Source: Streptomyces violaceoruber
GTDB lineage: Bacteria > Actinomycetota > Actinomycetes > Streptomycetales > Streptomycetaceae
Reading direction: 5' to 3'
DNA: 64,000 bases
Assembly: GCF_033406955.1 (NCBI RefSeq)
Contig: NZ_CP137734.1
Location: 6,696,001-6,760,000 of the forward strand
Shown here: positions 62,630 through 64,000 of the stretch, piece after piece
Layout: every line of letters begins with the position of its first letter
How positions within the stretch are numbered: the stretch's first letter is position 1
Position numbers and translations under genes: made by a program
The notes under the pieces: generated by a model
What the model was told of the DNA's origin: nothing
What the model saw: the letters and a program-made list of their open reading frames with translations, nothing else
Database searches by the model: none

Positions 62630-64000
62630 GTGACGCCTGAAAGCCACTCCCCGACCGGAACGGGCGAACCCCTGCTCGAACCACCGCCCGGCTGCCCCGC
62701 GCACGGCCTCGGGCCGGGCGGACTGCACCGGCTCCACGAGGCGGAAGACCTGGAGGAGCTGTACGAGAAGCTGCGCGAGCAGCACGGGCCGGTGGCGCCC
62801 GCGCTGCTCCACGACGACGTACCCATGTGGGTGGTCCTCGGGCACGCCGAGAACCTGCACATGGTGAGCACCCCCTCCCAGTTCTGCCGCGACAGCCGGA
62901 TCTGGACCCCGCTCAACGAGGGCATGGTCAAGCCCGACCATCCCCTCATGCCGCACATCGCCTGGCAGCCCATCTGCTCGCACGCCGAGGGCGACGAACA
63001 CAAGCGGCTGCGCGGCGCGGTCACCAGTGCCATGTCCGACCTCGACTACCGGGAGCTGCGCCGGCACATCAAGCGCTACACCCAGCGCGTCGTCAACCGC
63101 TTCTGCGAGGAGGGCCGCGCCGACCTGGTCAGCCAGTTCGCCGAGCACCTGCCGATGGGCGTGATGTGCCATCTGCTCGGCATGCCCGAGGAGTACAACG
63201 ACCGGCTGGTGGAGGCCGCCCGCGACACCCTCAAGGGCACCGAGACGGCGATCGCCAGCCACGCCTACGTCATGGAGGCGCTGGGACGGCTCACCGCCAC
63301 CCGCCGGGCCGACCCGGCCGACGACATCGCGGGCCGCCTGGTCACCCACCCGGCCGGGCTCACCGACGACGAGGTCCGCGAACACCTGCGGGTGGTGCTG
63401 CTGGCCGCCTACGAGGCGACCGTCAACCTGATCGGCAACGTGATGCGCGTCGTGCTCACCGACCCGGGCTTCCGCGCCCAGCTCAGCGGCGGCCAGATGA
63501 CGGTGCCCCAGGCGGTCGAGCAGTCCCTGTGGGACGAGCCGCCGTTCAGCACCGTCTTCGCCTACTTCGCCAAGCAGGAGACGGAACTCGGCGGCCAGCG
63601 CATCCGGGCCGGCGACGGCCTGCTGCTCGGCATCGCGCCGGGCAACGTCGACCCGCGCATCCGTCCCGACCTGGACGCCAGCATGATGGGCAACCGCGCC
63701 CACCTCGCCTTCGGCGGCGGCCCGCACGAATGCCCGGGGCAGGACATCGGGCGGGCCATCGCCGACGCCGGCATCGACGCGCTGCTGATGCGGCTGCCCG
63801 ACCTCCAGCTCGACTGCGACGAGGACGACCTGCGCTGGCGGTCGTCGATCGCCTCGCGGCACCTGGTGGAACTGCCGGTCCGTTTCGAGCCCAGGGCGCA
63901 GCAGGACATCATGCAGCAGCCGAGTCACGCCCCGACCCCGGAACGGCACGCACCCTGGCACGTCGGCCTGCCGAAGCCGGAACGGCGGGCACAGCCGCCG
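62630..64000 (+). CDS. cvnE9: Conservon cytochrome P450, CYP157 type (3' end beyond the window)
   Basis: At least 457 codons with no stop before the window end. The heme-ligand motif FGGGPHECPGQDIG has Cys368. The I-helix reads AAYEAT, and the K-helix position where nearly all P450s have ExxR reads EQSLW (297-301), so Glu and Arg of ExxR are replaced by Gln and Trp. Lack of ExxR is a reported trait of the CYP157 family. GTG start with GCGGAGCGAGAC upstream. The last ~25 codons before the edge are Pro/Arg-rich, so the end is probably near. The role of this P450 in the conservon is unknown. Confidence 0.88.
   Translation, partial: MTPESHSPTGTGEPLLEPPPGCPAHGLGPGGLHRLHEAEDLEELYEKLREQHGPVAPALLHDDVPMWVVLGHAENLHMVSTPSQFCRDSRIWTPLNEGMVKPDHPLMPHIAWQPICSHAEGDEHKRLRGAVTSAMSDLDYRELRRHIKRYTQRVVNRFCEEGRADLVSQFAEHLPMGVMCHLLGMPEEYNDRLVEAARDTLKGTETAIASHAYVMEALGRLTATRRADPADDIAGRLVTHPAGLTDDEVREHLRVVLLAAYEATVNLIGNVMRVVLTDPGFRAQLSGGQMTVPQAVEQSLWDEPPFSTVFAYFAKQETELGGQRIRAGDGLLLGIAPGNVDPRIRPDLDASMMGNRAHLAFGGGPHECPGQDIGRAIADAGIDALLMRLPDLQLDCDEDDLRWRSSIASRHLVELPVRFEPRAQQDIMQQPSHAPTPERHAPWHVGLPKPERRAQPP

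Overview
The window is very GC-rich, uses GTG and TTG starts freely, and carries chaplins, a mycothiol gene, a conservon, a Pup-proteasome locus and a glycerol operon with an IclR-type regulator. This points clearly to Streptomyces. The gene order matches what I recall of the S. coelicolor chromosome from about SCO1683 down to the conservon cvn9 region (SCO1630-SCO1626), read in reverse. It looks like ordinary core chromosome: I see no insertion sequence, prophage, CRISPR array or integrase. The genes are densely packed, often with 4-nt GTGA/ATGA overlaps.

Layout. 0-6.5 kb: an amino-acid permease, then an idonate/gluconate operon on the minus strand (kinase, permease, ketogluconate reductase, Zn-dehydrogenase) with a divergent FadR-type regulator and a candidate operator. 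6.5-10.9 kb: a SEC-C protein, tRNA-Leu(GAG), an M20 peptidase, a short and a long chaplin (chpH, chpC) and two small conserved proteins. 11-16.5 kb: a degenerate RecD2-like protein behind an aldo/keto reductase, an F420-type oxidoreductase and a ferritin-like protein. 16.5-22.1 kb: CorA, then a conserved actinobacterial set (histidine phosphatase, DUF3090, SCO1664-type kinase fold) leading to mshC and a PAC2 protein. 22.2-27.4 kb: gylR-glpF-glpK-glpD. 27.8-34.3 kb: metH, a HAD phosphatase and an orphan peptide-binding lipoprotein. 34.3-40.1 kb: a response regulator co-oriented with a RecB-type nuclease, a site-2 protease, trmI, a secreted protein and a ferredoxin. 40.3-54.1 kb: the Pup-proteasome region (arc, dop, pup, an endonuclease VII-like gene, prcB, prcA, a LacI/MFS pair, pafA, two FKBP genes, pafB, pafC). 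54.1-59.1 kb: small proteins, tatA, tatC and helY. 59.5-64 kb: a conservon ending in a CYP157-type P450 that runs off the window.

The observation I rate highest is a shared DNA-damage promoter signature. The RecA-NDp/PafBC promoter motif (TTGTCRGTG, 8 nt, TAnnnT) occurs three times in the right place and orientation: before helY, before the RecB-type nuclease (and so probably the response regulator behind it), and inside the 3' end of the aldo/keto reductase, reading into the degenerate RecD2-like gene. At the third site six of nine reductase codons are rare Streptomyces codons, which suggests the promoter constrains the coding sequence. The regulators PafB and PafC are encoded in the same window. 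The inference is a PafBC-controlled group of DNA-processing genes spread around the proteasome locus, including a helicase-like protein that has lost its ATPase motifs.

Many functional names rest on family motifs seen by eye. No database search was run.
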